Source: Coriaria nepalensis
Taxonomy: Eukaryota > Streptophyta > Magnoliopsida > Cucurbitales > Coriariaceae
NCBI GenBank assembly: GCA_027186245.1
Contig: CP114485.1
Coordinates: 62,001 to 126,000 of the forward strand
Length of the DNA stretch: 64,000 nt
Reading direction: 5' to 3'
The translations under genes and the position numbers were made by a program. Shown piece after piece: positions 11,172 through 23,989 of the stretch. Under the pieces are notes generated by a model. That model did not search any database and was not told the origin of the DNA. It was given only the letters and a program-made list of their open reading frames with translations. How positions within the stretch are numbered: the first letter of the stretch is position 1; every line of letters starts with the position of its first letter.

Positions 11172-13052
11172 TAGTAGTTGTTCACAAATACTGTAGAAAA
11201 GGACAGATAGACCGGCAAATACTTGGTTATGTCAATCAACTGGAGATAAAGTTTGGCCAATATAAAAACTGTAGATAAGTTGTTTAGTCTTTTGTTCTCT
11301 ATTGTGAGGTTTTTGGCTTGGGGTTTATAGGGGTTTATACCATAAGAGGAAGAGTGGAGCTCCTCTCAATGTAAGATGCATGCAAGGAAGCCTCGTTTCT
11401 CATACGCATAATTTGAAAGGCATTTTATCAAAGACTTGTCACGACACTGCAATTTGTTACATAATAGAAAGTAGCGATGTGCAAAATATCTGTATCCGAT
11501 TCAATCTATTTTCTTGGATGTCTGACATATCAGATAACGGGTAGACAGTCCGCTTGTTATTTTATATGTAGTTTAAGTTTATTTAATAAAAAAATAAAAA
11601 ATAAAAAATAAAAAATAAAAATAGATATCCGCCTGTTATCCTATATGTAGTCGGCTGTTTAACTTTTTCAAGTTCTTCCTTGAGCCTCTCCTTTATGGTC
11701 ATGTCTCTAAGCTTGTTCATGGCGAAGTTGACCCCTTCGTCTCTTCCCTCATTTACCTTCGACACTCTGGAGTTTTGAGTGTGAGTCATTCTAAATTTCG
11801 CTTGTATCTAGCTTAAGTCTCAGAGGTGATTTTGTATGACCCTCTCAACAATGCTAGAGATGCAGGCCATTTCTCGAGCTTCATTGTCTTCTACTTAGTC
11901 TTCAGTTGATATTAGAGGAATATTTTGGAGTTGTCCCCCAACTTCTCTTGGCTGAAGTTGGTTGTTGGTGTTGTCTCATTTGTGTTCCATGATTTTTTAT
12001 CCATTGGAATTTATTAGATTCAGTTTTTATCGTTCTCACATATTGTACCAAATTGTTGATACAAAATTATGTATCCAAGCTTCAAGAGTATGTTGATCAA
12101 AATAATTCCTGCAAAATAAAAAGAATACCATTGAAGGTTGTTTTTTTGGCAATATCACTTAAACGATTAAGTTAGATTTGATTAAGTTAGATTTGGAGAG
12201 AGTAAAAATTTTATGAAAATTTAGAATGAGAATGTAAATATATATGTACCTTCTCTTTATTTCTTAGACATATTTATACTGTTCATATTAATTACTATTA
12301 AGATATCTTTAAGAGCACCGATCTTCGGCTATCTGACAATTAATATTTTTTATTCTGATTATTAATTATATAATATTCTAAAAGTTAATAGTTGTTTTAA
12401 CTTTTTATGACGTCTTAATTTTAAATTTTATAAAGTCGGTATGCTGGACCAGATCAGAACTCTAATCTCGACAATTATCAATCTTGTTTTAAGATTGGGA
12501 CCCCGACCTCGAGGGTTGGGTCCCATTCGACCTTCGAAAGTCGGTATATGAATCATTATCCAACAATAGGATTGACGTCAGTTGAAATTAAGGAGCTGAA
12601 CATTTTGTGAGAGAGAGAGAGAGAGAGGCGTCGAAGCTTTGAGATGGTGGAATAAATGGTGGAATCGCTCGTTGAAGAAGATGACGGATTTAACACACGG
12701 AAATGAACCCTTAACTTGCAGAAATGGTGGAATCGCTGATGACCGATTTAATCGATCTCAGTTCCTCTGAAAATGGACTTAAGTGCTTCCTTTCCGCCCC
12801 TTATTTTAACTTTTTTAATTATTATTCTATTCTTTTCTCCCTTTAAAATTGGACCGTCCGATTTGCCAAGGGATGCAAGACATGCAGGGCTAGCCCCGGA
12901 TCCGTGAATTGGGAGGGAGGGAATCACGAGATGGCCAGTGGGCTCCCGTGTTTAAGTTGTTACAGCCCAAATTTCATCGTCCACGCTGTAAACTATGAGG
13001 CCCAAATACATGCCCATTGAGCATCAGATAAATAAATAAATAAATAAATAAA

Positions 13053-13092
<40 letters not shown>

Positions 13093-13282
13093 CCATAACA
13101 TTTATTTCATATCCCATCTTCACAAGTAGAAAACCAAGTGTAGTGTAACAGAATGGTGATCTATCGTATCATATTATCATCTAATAAGCCAAGGACCAAA
13201 AAATTTCTATCTTACGCAATTAAAATCTTGTAGCTACTATTACAAAATGAAACAGTTTTCTGACAGTATGCTAGTGACGATG
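11172..13282. other. Gene-poor AT-rich intergenic region
   Basis: The region lies between the 3' end of the copine gene and the 3' end of the palmitoyltransferase gene. It contains an A-rich simple repeat at about 11586-11622, a GA run at about 12609-12627, an imperfect palindrome at 12497-12524 and a compound microsatellite at 13030-13093. Two near-identical phrases around 12650 and 12725 (atggtggaatcgct) form a short local duplication. No coding region or RNA gene was recognised. Confidence 0.6.
13030..13093 (+). repeat. Compound microsatellite (AAAT)n-(AT)n-poly(T)
   Basis: Several AAAT units pass directly into about eleven AT units and then into an uninterrupted run of about 18 T. The three simple repeats abut without spacers. 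Confidence 0.9.
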
Positions 13283-15851
13283 TCAGCTGGACTTTAATTT
13301 GGTTTTCCAAAATGACCATCTTGTTGACATGGGAAAGAAGATCTCGAGGAAATTGTTAACAAGTCCTTTGTTATACATGTTTTTCGGAACAACATGGGTT
13401 GCATCTTCTAAAGGAGCTCTACTACATAAGGCTCTCCATTTGCTTTTCGGAGGCTTTGTTTCTGCGCTCATTGCTTTAATGCTTTCTTTCAGAGCTTGAG
13501 CGCTAGCTTTTGCCTCATCTGCCTTCCTTTGCCAGTTTATATAATCTTGCCACTTTATAGTCTAGTTCCAGGAATAATCCAAATCCAACATATATAGTCA
13601 GCTTCATATATTTATTCAACAGTGAGATAGAAACATAGCCAAGGATTATTAACACACACCTCGTTTGTTGTCGTATTTGTGAGACAAAGCTTAACATGGT
13701 AACCAAGAAAACCTCCCAATAGCAGCGCAACAATTGCAAGAAACACCATAATCAGTACTTGATTGTTGTAGGAGCCCAATAACCACTGTTATAAATTGGA
13801 AAAAACAAAACAAAACGTTATGAGTGATGCATAAGAACAGTCATGGGAAAACGAGAAGATGGAACAATCAAATATGATTGTTGGGCATAGAGCCTACAGA
13901 CTATTTCCTATTCACCAAATTACAAATAGGTATCACAGAATGCAGCTCATGATGGAACTACAGCATTTGATGTAGTTCTCTAGGTGGACCACACAAAATT
14001 TAACATGCATTGTGTGAAGGCATTCTCCCATTTAGTAATTCATTACATAATTAGGTGTAGTCTAGATACAAAGCACAAGTAGCTGAGATTAAGAATAGAA
14101 CATTGAAGGACTAACCTGTATGACATCTGGAGCTAGACTGAAAAAAGAATTTTCTATGCCGTAATAAACTGCCAACAAGAAAAGATGCATCAAAATATGG
14201 TTATACAAGGAATACAATTACTAAATAGGTACATTTAGTCTATGATATCTTACCAGTTAATATATAAACAATTCTAAATTCTTTCATTTGCCCAGTAAGA
14301 ATCAGTCCAAGCGTTACTGTCCCATATATACAAAGAAGAAGGTGCCTGAAAAACCCTAAAGAAGCATATAAGATAATTGATAAACTCAAAAAACAGATTA
14401 AATGTATAGAAACCCAAAAGGTGCACCCTAATTTATTTCCTAATTGCTAAATCAAACAGCACTCACCACAGAAGAAAAGCTAAAAAGTATCGGGTGTTTT
14501 TCTCCCCTATACAATTATTCTGAAACAATGAAATGCAACTTTTAGATATAAAGATGCAATGAAAAAGACATATACATATACATGGGGAAGAAGGGAAAGA
14601 AGAGGTTATGTCACTAACCATCCATCCACAATGATGATCAAATCTGGCAACACATCGATCACATATGCTGCAATGTTTCGACCTAGCAGGTCTGAAAGAG
14701 AGAGAACGGGACAAAAAAAGTTTATACACAAAAGAAAAAAAAAAAAAGAGAAGTCTCAAGCTAAGTCATTATCACAAAGAAAATATCCAAAAAAAAGAAA
14801 AGAAAACTTACTTTAGAATTTTGCATGTTTGGCATTCTTTTTTGGTATAAATAATATTGTCATAAGGATAAGCAGATAGATAATTAGACACATTCTCTTC
14901 ATTCACGGTTCCTGGATCAGAAAAGCTAGTCAACAGGAAGAGTACAATACCGACACCAACAGCCAACATGCTTGTAGACCTGAGAATATTTGTAATGTGG
15001 AAGATATTCAGGAGAGAAGTGCATAAAAAGGAGAAGTTTATGAAGAATAAGAATAAATTGCAAACCGATTCCAGAATACATACCGGTGAACCTCGCTTAA
15101 ATAATATCCAGGAATGTAACTGAAAGAAGTCTTTGCAATTAGAAAATATGTTCCTCCAATTATTCCGAGATAGAGAAGCTGAAAGCAAACAGGAGAAGTT
15201 CAGAAGAGAGGTTCTTTCAAAGTCCAAGTTTCCTCTCTCTCATTTTTCAATTGAACCAGAGTGCAACTAGAAAGAACGGATGAGCCAGAGCGATATACTC
15301 TGACTAGAAACAGCAGCATCATAGATAATCGAAAGCCATGAATCTATATCCCACACCCAGAAGTCCTAATTCTTAAATGAACCAAAAAGGAAAATTAGCC
15401 ACGAACAAAACTCCAGCTCAGAGATAGGCAGGAAACGGAAGACCCAATTCAAGGTCTTCTTCTTTTTTTATGTTTTATGTTTTTTTTTAAATGATATTTA
15501 TATAATATGGATACAAATGAAAGAACCTGAAGAAGTGGATTGGGGCGGTTGCAGCATAAATTTTCAATACCGAGAATGGCATTGGAGCATCTGGACCCAC
15601 CCACAGCATTGGCGAACCGTCTGCAACAAAAAAGAAACAAGCCTGATGTTAACGAGCCCAGAAAACGTAGAGAAAGGGAAAAGGAAGAGGAAGGGGGAAT
15701 ACAGAAGGTAATCGTAAAATTCGTAGGCCAAGAAATTGTTGATGCGTTGAATAAAAGTTCCCTCAAAGATGGTCCAATGTCCACATAGGAATGAAACCAG
15801 GACGAGCAGCGTGGTCAAGCCGTGGCACACCAGAAGCCACTGGACCGCCAT
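13283..15851 (-). CDS. PAT17: DHHC-type protein S-acyltransferase, PAT17-like
   Basis: Ten exons on the minus strand: 15851-15703, 15620-15527, 15178-15084, 14979-14812, 14691-14619, 14519-14467, 14345-14254, 14168-14116, 13785-13660, 13561-13283. All joins keep frame and give 393 residues. The enzyme transfers palmitate from acyl-CoA to cysteines of target proteins. The DHHC cysteine-rich domain lies at about residues 160-215, with the catalytic DHHC at 187-190, followed by CIGxxN. Two hydrophobic segments precede it and two follow, the normal four-helix topology, and a TTTNE motif follows the last helix as is usual in DHHC enzymes. The C-terminal tail is hydrophilic. It matches Arabidopsis PAT17 (At3g04970) in length and along most of the sequence as I recall it. 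All introns are GT-AG. Confidence 0.93.
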
Positions 15852-16323
15852 CTCCCATAAACAGACCACGAGAGAGATAGAGAAGCAGAGTCAGCGATCG
15901 ATGAGGGATCAGGGTTTCTCGTTGTCCGTGGCGGTTGATAGAAGTATTTTGTACAGGAGGTTTTTGTTTGACCAAGGACGATTCAAAGTTAAGTGGAAAA
16001 CTGCGTTCGTTATTTTCAACCCGACATGTCGGTCATATACAAGAAATTTCCACCTGAAACGGAATAATAGTTGTCGTCTCAAGTCAAGAGGAATTGCCTA
16101 TAAAGATAGCATAACGTTATTGCTAGACTTGAAATTTATATGCATTGCACACAATCTCCCCTCCCCCCAACCAAAAAAGAAAGAATATATACAATCCGTG
16201 TATACATTTTATATTCAGTGGGAAAGTTTGAATGCATTGATCAATTTTAAGTGTCTTTTGACACCAAAGAGTAAAGAGACTAGCCGTCAATTAGAAAAAC
16301 ATTTTCAAGCAACTATGATATAA
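15852..16323. other. Spacer between two minus-strand genes
   Basis: This 472-bp stretch holds the promoter and leader of the PAT17-like gene and the 3' UTR of the M41-like gene. A plus-strand frame at 15769-16323 runs through it, but it has no domain and overlaps the antisense of PAT17 exon 1, so it is not called. Confidence 0.5.
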
Positions 16324-17860
16324 TCAGATATCTGGAATGGTGTCAATAGAATCCTCAATAATGTCGATGCAAGACCCTACTGATTTTCCAGAGGACATGG
16401 CATCTGCAAGCTTAGCTCTGGCTACCTCGTATCGATGCAAAATAAGGATTGTATTTAGAACAGACCATCTGACCTGGGAGTCTGCTTTCTTCTGGGTGAA
16501 CCCCAAACTCTTTAGCAGTCCATCCAGCTGCACAACAACCAAAATACTTTCATTCAAATGGGGATTTTGCTTAAGTAGAGACTATAATAAACAATCTTCT
16601 CATCAAGTAAACCTTGTTTATATCAGCAAGGCCACCCTCTGCATATCCATATAAGAGATACTCAGTTGCCACCCCAGCTAGTGCTATGCATGAGAATCGG
16701 TTCAGCATCTGATCATAGTTGAAAAATACTCTTGTTTTAAAAGGTGAAGATTATAAATGTAGTTTTTTGGGAAATAAGATATCGCTGCTTACTGTTGCTG
16801 AGACTTTCCCTGAATTTACCTGTATGAAAAGAAATGGTCCGAGAATATTCAAACAGTTGTAAGGATAATTCGGAAGCACAATTTCTTAAGAACATATCTA
16901 CTTACTTCTTCGAGAAACTCAAAATCCACAAAGGCAGTCCCCGCTTGAACGTTAAGATATCCTTCTTTCTGAAGTGCTTCTAAACTGGATAGTGTATATC
17001 CCTTTGGCAAAATACCAATCAAGTAGGCAATTAAAAAGTGGCCAGCTTCATGCTGTGTTGAATTAGCGTATTACGGTTAGTTTCACAGTGACAGAAATCA
17101 CCCTGGTTAGTATATAATATGATCGTATGAGGAAGAGATGTTACTTGAATGACCCTGTTATGGTACTTTTGACTAAACGCATGCCCAATTGTGTCGAGAA
17201 TCAAGCTACCAATGCCTCCACCGAAAGATACCTACAAATGCTTGACTCCATTAATCAAATTCTAGACTGAGATACCATATTTTTAGCAGGGGTCATATGA
17301 ATTCATAAGATAAAGGTTTAGCAGCAAAAAATTTACCAAGTCCAGTGTCCACAGGAACAACAATCCTAGAGAAAGATAAAAGAGCTGTTGAGGACTAAAT
17401 ACAAACACATTCCATGCGGCAATCCCTCCAAAAACTGCAGCAATTTGCAGGTTCCTTTCTATAGAGCCAAGGGTTGTATCTACAGGTGACAAAAGGGATG
17501 AAGTTTCTATCCCATTCAGCTTCAGCTCATCCAGAGTGTAGAGTCTTTGAGGTACCTGCACATTGAATCCACTGGATAGAATTCGCAGTGGCAGATGAAA
17601 TGGGTTTTGAGAAGGAACTGTGAAGAAGAGATAACCTGGCGGGCTGAACCAAAACGGAGCCCACCAGGCTTGGCCTGTGAGTCCTTGATAAGTGAGAGTG
17701 CTGCCCTCTCATCCCCATTGGCGAGCTGCTTATCCACTTGCTCCAGGACTTGTCGCCGGGAAATGCTTGTAAACTCGGATGAGCAATATCTGATTCTGGA
17801 AGCTGGGAATTTTAGCTGTGGAGGAGATGATAAAGCTGCGTAGTGCGTCAAAGTGCCCAT
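16324..17860 (-). CDS. Chloroplast FtsH/M41-like metalloprotease-like protein without AAA domain
   Basis: Seven exons: 17860-17636, 17555-17337, 17231-17145, 17052-16906, 16819-16793, 16708-16613, 16527-16324. They join in frame into 334 residues. The N-terminus is rich in Ser and Thr, as in a plastid transit peptide. Two hydrophobic stretches (about 110-145) suggest membrane anchoring. HEAGH at 178-182 is the zinc-binding motif of M41 peptidases, but the AAA ATPase module of true FtsH is absent. A later conserved ALAGxATEYLLYGYAEGG block resembles the second half of the M41 domain. The closest Arabidopsis proteins I recall are At5g27290 and VIR3 (At1g56180), linked to chloroplast development. 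Proteolytic activity is not proven by sequence. All introns are GT-AG. Confidence 0.88.
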
Positions 17861-18459
17861 TCATAGGGTAAGTTTGTGAAGCGAGAACAATGGGAATATG
17901 GTGCAAAATGTAAAGCAAGTTAGAGGTGACGTGGCCCTTTCTGCGATCATTTTGAACCACACGAAATTTAGGGATAATCGTAAACCTTAGTAATTACTAA
18001 TTGCATAAGGCAAATAGAATATAGAAATAAATAAATAAGTTGAAAATTTTCATCGGGAAATATACAATCGAAATATTTTACGTTCTGAAAGAACAGTAGG
18101 TTGATATTGGGGTTAGTTTTTCAGCAATTCATTTATCTGGGTCAATCACATTTCAATTTAAACTTTCTAAATTGCATAGAAATTTGATTTATCTTCGCAA
18201 GTGCTTTGGTCCAATTTGTCTTACGAAGAAGTCACCATGAACATAGTTTTGAGCAAGAAAAATAAATAGAACTGGACCAAAAACGCAGATCCAGAACGGC
18301 AAGAAGATGCAAACTTGATTCGTTGATATAAAAGACCAAAATATCGAATTCCCCAAACCAAAATTGACATCAAAAGAGAAGGGCCCCAGCCATTTACATT
18401 ACAAGGTGGCGAACCCTTCATAGAGTGGAGAGTAAAGCAAAGGCCTAGCAGAGAAAGAA
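17861..18459. other. Spacer between the M41-like gene and H2A.X
   Basis: The left part is the promoter and leader of the M41-like gene and the right part is the 3' UTR of the H2A.X gene. No coding region was recognised. Confidence 0.5.
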
Positions 18460-19018
<559 letters not shown>

Positions 19019-19063
19019 TTCCGATCAAACGAGGAATGCAAAGACGGTGGCGGAACCTAACCG

Positions 19064-19078
19064 TAACCCTAACCCTAG
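19064..19078 (-). promoter_or_regulatory. Telo-box (interstitial telomere motif) near the H2A.X start
   Basis: The sequence taaccctaaccctag, two plant telomere units, lies 46 bases upstream of the H2A.X ATG. Telo-boxes are common close to the start of plant ribosomal-protein, replication and histone genes, where they act with cell-cycle or root-meristem elements. Function here is inferred. Confidence 0.7.
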
Positions 19079-19162
19079 CTTTTTTGAGTTCTGTGGAAGG
19101 GGTATAGTGCTAGCAGAGACGAAGAGGGTGCCTTAATGCGGTTAATTCAAATGGAAGAGAGG

Positions 19163-19172
19163 TATTTAAATA
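19163..19172 (-). promoter_or_regulatory. TATA-like element of H2A.X
   Basis: tatttaaata lies about 150 bases upstream of the H2A.X ATG, between the telo-box and the two E2F-like sites. It gives a plausible transcription start near 19130. Confidence 0.45.
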
Positions 19173-19248
19173 GGCCGAGTATCTGAATTCTGATTGGAGG
19201 AGACGGGATTCGCGAGGATTGCCAGCGGGGCCTCCACTTCTAAATAAG

Positions 19249-19299
19249 CGGGAAAATGTTTTTCTTTTTTGCTTTTCTACTTACCTTGATTTTCGCGGG
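19249..19299 (-). promoter_or_regulatory. Pair of E2F-like sites upstream of H2A.X
   Basis: gcgggaaaa at 19249-19257 and ttttcgcggg at 19290-19299 both match the TTTSSCGS-type E2F consensus (one in each orientation). They lie 230-280 bases upstream of the ATG. Plant H2A.X genes have been reported to carry E2F elements. Confidence 0.6.
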
Positions 19300-19692
19300 T
19301 TCTCATCAAAACGGCGCCAATTTAGTTGGGGTCCATGGAATAGGGATCAGGAATGGATTGAGGGCTTCTTAGCCCGAGCGCAATCAGGTTCACGGTGAAC
19401 CGACCCGTTCCCTAATATGTAATGGATATGTGACGATTTGGCCCAAAACAAGCCAAGTTCATAAGACAGTCAAATGTACAGGGTTGGGCAGAATAACTGC
19501 ACTGAATCCGCCACTCCACCATAAGGATAACCTACAATCTAGTCACAGAAGAAAAATCCTTCCTTTGTTTTGGAAGACCCCACCCTACAGGCTACAGCTC
19601 CAGCCTCCACCTTTGTTGAAACTTCCCAACTCCTAAAGTGGGGTGCTGATCTTGGCGCGTGGACAAATAAGGATGGGATGCCCTTTCCTTGG

Positions 19693-19711
19693 CCCCCCCC
19701 CCCCCCCCCCC
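19693..19711 (+). repeat. Poly(C) tract of 19
   Basis: Nineteen consecutive C residues. Long C/G homopolymers are rare in plant genomes. They can form i-motif/G-quadruplex structures and are also prone to length error in sequencing. Confidence 0.9.
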
Positions 19712-21254
19712 GCTTTGTATGTTTACGGCTTACCAACCGGAGGATTACAAAACAAGAAAGCATGATCATACATCGCATCATTTTAGATACATGCTTTTGC
19801 TTTATAATAATAATAATCTTACATTAGTTTGTATGAGCCGTTTTAGATTTTAATTTTTTAAATTAAATGTTAATAATTAGATTCATCGATCTTATATATT
19901 TATTTATTTAGTTGATAAATTTATTTTTTAATCCATGTATAACGTAACTCATATAAATTTGTCATTAAGTATTCTTTTGTAATTATTTTGTCTAGTATAA
20001 TTTAAATGAAAAATTTTAATTAATATATTATTTTTTTTATTATTTTATTTTTCAAAAATAAAAAAATATATATTATAAAAATAAAAACCGATCCGATTTC
20101 TTAGGAGAAAAAAAAGTGATTGAAGTGATCCGTCTTTTTTTATTAGAAATTGATCGTTTCTCATGAGGTATCTAAATTAAATACATCATTTTTTATTTTA
20201 TTTTTTACAAAAAACCTAATCGAATCGATCAAATCCTTTATGAAGAATAAGATTCAATTGATTTAATTTTTTTTCGTGAAAAATAGATTTAATTGAACCA
20301 AACAAAGGAACCAACAAATTGGGTTCTCTCCTTTTTTGCGAAGGAGATTGAATCTAGATTTCCGTGTTCATTCTTTTTCTTTATTTCTTAAATATTTTTT
20401 TTTGTTAAATTAAATTGTGTTTTCACGATAAAAAATTGAATCAATTGGATTTTGTTCTTCGTGAAGAATTTTATCTATTTGATTGGGTTCCTCATAAAGA
20501 AATGATCGATTCGATTTATATATCTCATAAATAAATTAAATCATTTTGATTGATTTCTCGCAAAAAAAAAATTGAGTCGTTTCGATTGGTTTTTTCTAAG
20601 AAATGGGACCGAGTTTCGGTTTTCGGTTTATCTAATATTAATTTTTTTTTATTTTTCAAAATTAGGAGATAATAATAGAAATAATAAAAGATTAAAAATG
20701 AAATAATAATAAAAAATAATCATATAAATTAAAAAAAATTATTTAAACTATATATAAATAAAAAAAATTATAAATAATATACACATGAATAAATTTATAT
20801 AAATGTGAACTAAAAATACATTTACCCAAATTTTAATAATCTCAATTTAAACTTGGTTATAAGATAAGTTATCATTCAAATGGGAAAAAAAATGTAATTA
20901 GAAATAAAAATATTAATTTTGCTTTAATTAGGCAGGTATTGTCTAAAAGAAGGCGCCACGCACCCACCCACGCATTTTAGCATTTATGGCGAGGTATCAC
21001 TTAACGAGCACTAAATAGGTTATCCTTCACCCACCTCGCACTTGTCACTGTGTTTTACGGCCGTAAAAAGAATTTTGGATGTGGTGACGGGCTTATGGAA
21101 GATTGATGCTAGGAAATGGATAGCGAGTAATAATAGGATTTCGAAAGGCTTTGCTTCTGGGTTTTGCGTATTTGAAGTGGGTTTGTTTCATAGTCTAAAG
21201 CTTGTGGGTATTTCTTAAGGTGGTTGTGTTAATTTCTGAAAAGGTCTGGTTTTG
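19712..21254. other. AT-rich region with degenerate GATT/GAAGAA-type repeats
   Basis: There is no coding sequence. Between about 20080 and 20640 a loose motif recurs at intervals of roughly 50-70 bases: a run such as ttcntnaagaa or tcntgaagaa followed by variants of atcgattgatt or attgattgg. The copies are diverged. The last few hundred bases before 21255 are the promoter and leader of the GID1 gene. Confidence 0.5.
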
Positions 21255-22916
21255 ATGGATGGAAGTAATGAAGTCAATATCAGTGAGTCCAAGGTATATT
21301 TTTTCGTTTTCTCCTGCTCATAACCATTTTGTTTGCGTTGACTGTTTTTTTATTTTTTTTTTCCCGTAATCTATGGTTTTCGGTGATCAAATGAGGTCTC
21401 TTTTTTTGGAAATTATAGTTTTTTAAATAAGTTGAGGTTTTTTAATTGTAGTATAGTTTTGTTTTGTAGTTTTTCTTTCTGTGAGACATGGTCGGTTTTC
21501 GGTTTTTGGTATTCTGGTATTCTGGATCCTCATGATGTACTGTTTCCCTTTGAAAGTAACTTCTCTTGGCCATTTCAGCTTATTTATTGGCAGTTCTGGT
21601 AAGGGATTTTGATGTCAAATAGGCAATATGTTGATGGTTATGGTTATGTGTATCACACTTTACCTATTTGAGCTCAAATTAGGAATACAGTCCTTAGGGT
21701 TTCCATTGGATTTGAGAGTCGAGCAGATCTCAGTCTTTCTTCCCAAGATTTCAAAAACTCTTGGAATGTTATATATATCCATATCATCAAATGATTGCGT
21801 ATGAGTTTCGCTATCATAGTTAAGCATATTATTTCTCCAAAGAAAACGATTCTTTCTCTCAGATCCTCGAAAAGAAAAAAAATATATAATTTTCCCTTAC
21901 TACTTTGTTATTTCACATAGAGGGTGGTCCCACTAAATACATGGGTTCTCATCTCCAACTTCAAGTTGTCCTACAAGCTTCTCCGCCGCCCTGATGGCAC
22001 CTTCAACCGCCACCTGGCAGAGTTTCTCGACCGGAAAGTCTCAGCCAATGCCAATCCTGTAGATGGTGTTTTCTCATTCGATGTCATAATTGATCGTGGG
22101 ACCAGCCTCCTGAGCAGAATCTATCGCCCCTCAAGTCGGGAAGAACCTCACCCAAAATTATCTGATCTTGAGAAGGCAGTTAGTACCGAAAAGGTTGTTC
22201 CTGTCATCATTTTCTTCCACGGTGGAAGCTTCACACACTCCTCTGCTAATAGTGCCATATACGATACTCTCTGTAGGCGACTAGTGGGCATTTGTAAAGC
22301 CGTTGTGGTCTCTGTAAATTACAGGCGTGCCCCTGAGAATCCATACCCATGTGCATATGATGATGGATGGACAGCTTTTAACTGGGTCAATTCAAGATCA
22401 TGGCTTCAAAGTAGAGATTCAAAGGCTCACATATATCTGGCTGGAGATAGTTCAGGTGGGAATATCGTTCACAATGTTGCTTTAAGAGCAGGGGAGTCAA
22501 AAATTGAAGTGTTAGGGAATATTCTCCTTAATCCGCTTTTTGGTGGGCAGGAGAGGACTAAGTCCGAGATTGAGTTAAATGGGAGATACTTTGTTACTCT
22601 CCAAGGCAGGGATTGGTATTGGAGAGCTTTTCTTCCTGAAGGGGAAGATAGAGACCATCCGGCATGTAACCCTTTCGGGCCTAAGGGTCAAAGCCTTGAA
22701 GGCTTCAAGTTTCCTAGGAGCCTTGTTGTAGTAGCTGGTTTGGACCTTATTCAAGATTGGCAATTGGGTTATGTTAAAGGGCTTGAGAAGGCTAATCAAG
22801 AAGTGAAACTCTTGTATCTTGAGCGAGCGACAATTGGCTTTTACTTGCTGCCGAACAATGTCCATTTCTATACTGTTATGGATGAGATAAAAGAATTTGT
22901 GAGTTCAGACTGTTAA
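21255..22916 (+). CDS. GID1: Gibberellin receptor GID1 (A/C type)
   Basis: Two exons, 21255-21293 and 21921-22916, with a 627-bp intron after codon 13, the conserved GID1 intron position. The product has 344 residues. It is a hormone-sensitive-lipase-like fold that binds bioactive gibberellin and then recruits DELLA proteins for degradation. The N-terminal lid (VPLNTWVLISNFKLSYKLLR) is intact. HGGS begins near residue 113 and GDSSGG has its Ser near 190; the Asp near 288 is kept. The usual catalytic His is replaced by Val in the C-terminal TVMDE segment, which is the mark of the receptor as opposed to an esterase. Over its length it is closer to Arabidopsis GID1A/GID1C than GID1B as I recall them. 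It lies tail-to-tail with the kinase gene downstream. Confidence 0.96.
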
Positions 22917-23989
22917 ATAGACTTTTGACTAAATAGACTTTGAGATCACCAAAATTGCAGCAAATGATGCCCAGCAGGAAGCCTAGTTTTTCCGATCCTG
23001 TTATTAAGTGGTTGTTTGTTACTTATAATCTGTGCAGTAATGCTACATACCGTCTTATTGATTATGGTATTTACTCAGTTTTTGCTCCCGATTCAGCATG
23101 TAGTTGGATTAGGATGATGTTAACAAGGTTAGTGGACCCACCAACTTCAGCTGCAAGAGAGGGGAAGACATGTCTGGGCATGGTTCGTGTCTGCCTAATG
23201 TTATATATATAGGTGAATTTAGGGCATGGATGGGGAAACATCTATGGTATGTCAACTTTGTTGTTCATACAGATTTCCTGCATCATTTAAATAGCTTGCT
23301 TAGTAATCCGCCTTTTTCTGTTTTCATGGAAGTTGTGCCCTCCCATGCTGTTATAAGGCTTTTGTGTATTCTGTCCTTGAATGACTCGTGATGTGCACGT
23401 GTTGGAGTATTGTAGTTGCAACAGTAATTGTAAAAACTTCACCAACAATCTGTTTAATGATATCCAGTGGCTTTCTTGTTTACTTTACTTTAATGCATTG
23501 ATGTTGTCTAGATTCTAGAGAAGAGGGAGGAACCAGAAACCTGGTTTGACTTGGAAACTGTAACAGGACCACATTTTGAGATTGAGGGCCACAAACTACT
23601 CTTGGAAATCTTCTTACCAGACAAAATGAGCTTTTTTCATCATAAGGATGGAGGTCCTCTTCTCGAGTCAGAATCTGAAAGTATATATTTGTAATAAGCT
23701 TTAAAAGTAAAAACTAAAGCACGATAAATTTAATATTTCCAGGCATGTATATACATATAAAGATGGCAACTTTTTCTTCCTTGAAACTGTAAAATCTCGT
23801 AAAAACTTGAGCTAAAACCTTGCAAACATATAATTGAAACAACACAAACTACTACTAGGGGCTGTTTGGTTGTCCACTGAAACAAAGCCATTCCATAAAG
23901 GCCTTATTCTCATGGGAACTACCAAAAAGCTCCCGACACAGAACTGATTAATAGCAATAAGAACATAGTATGCATCTTCTGTTTGTTTC
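22917..23989. other. Convergent 3' region between GID1 and the RBK2-like gene
   Basis: The first few hundred bases are probable GID1 3' UTR. Short frames at 22940-23212 and 23170-23391 have no recognisable domain and begin inside this 3' region. The remainder is AT-rich and leads into the 3' UTR of the minus-strand kinase. No RNA gene was seen. Confidence 0.5.

Noticed and set aside
11583..11789. Minus-strand frame ending in a Phe-rich run
   Set aside because: The run is encoded by the A-rich simple repeat; nothing else supports a gene.
15769..16323. 184-codon plus-strand frame
   Set aside because: Antisense to PAT17 exon 1 and its promoter; composition is not protein-like and there is no domain.
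22940..23391. Two frames just after GID1
   Set aside because: They lie in the probable GID1 3' UTR and lack family resemblance.
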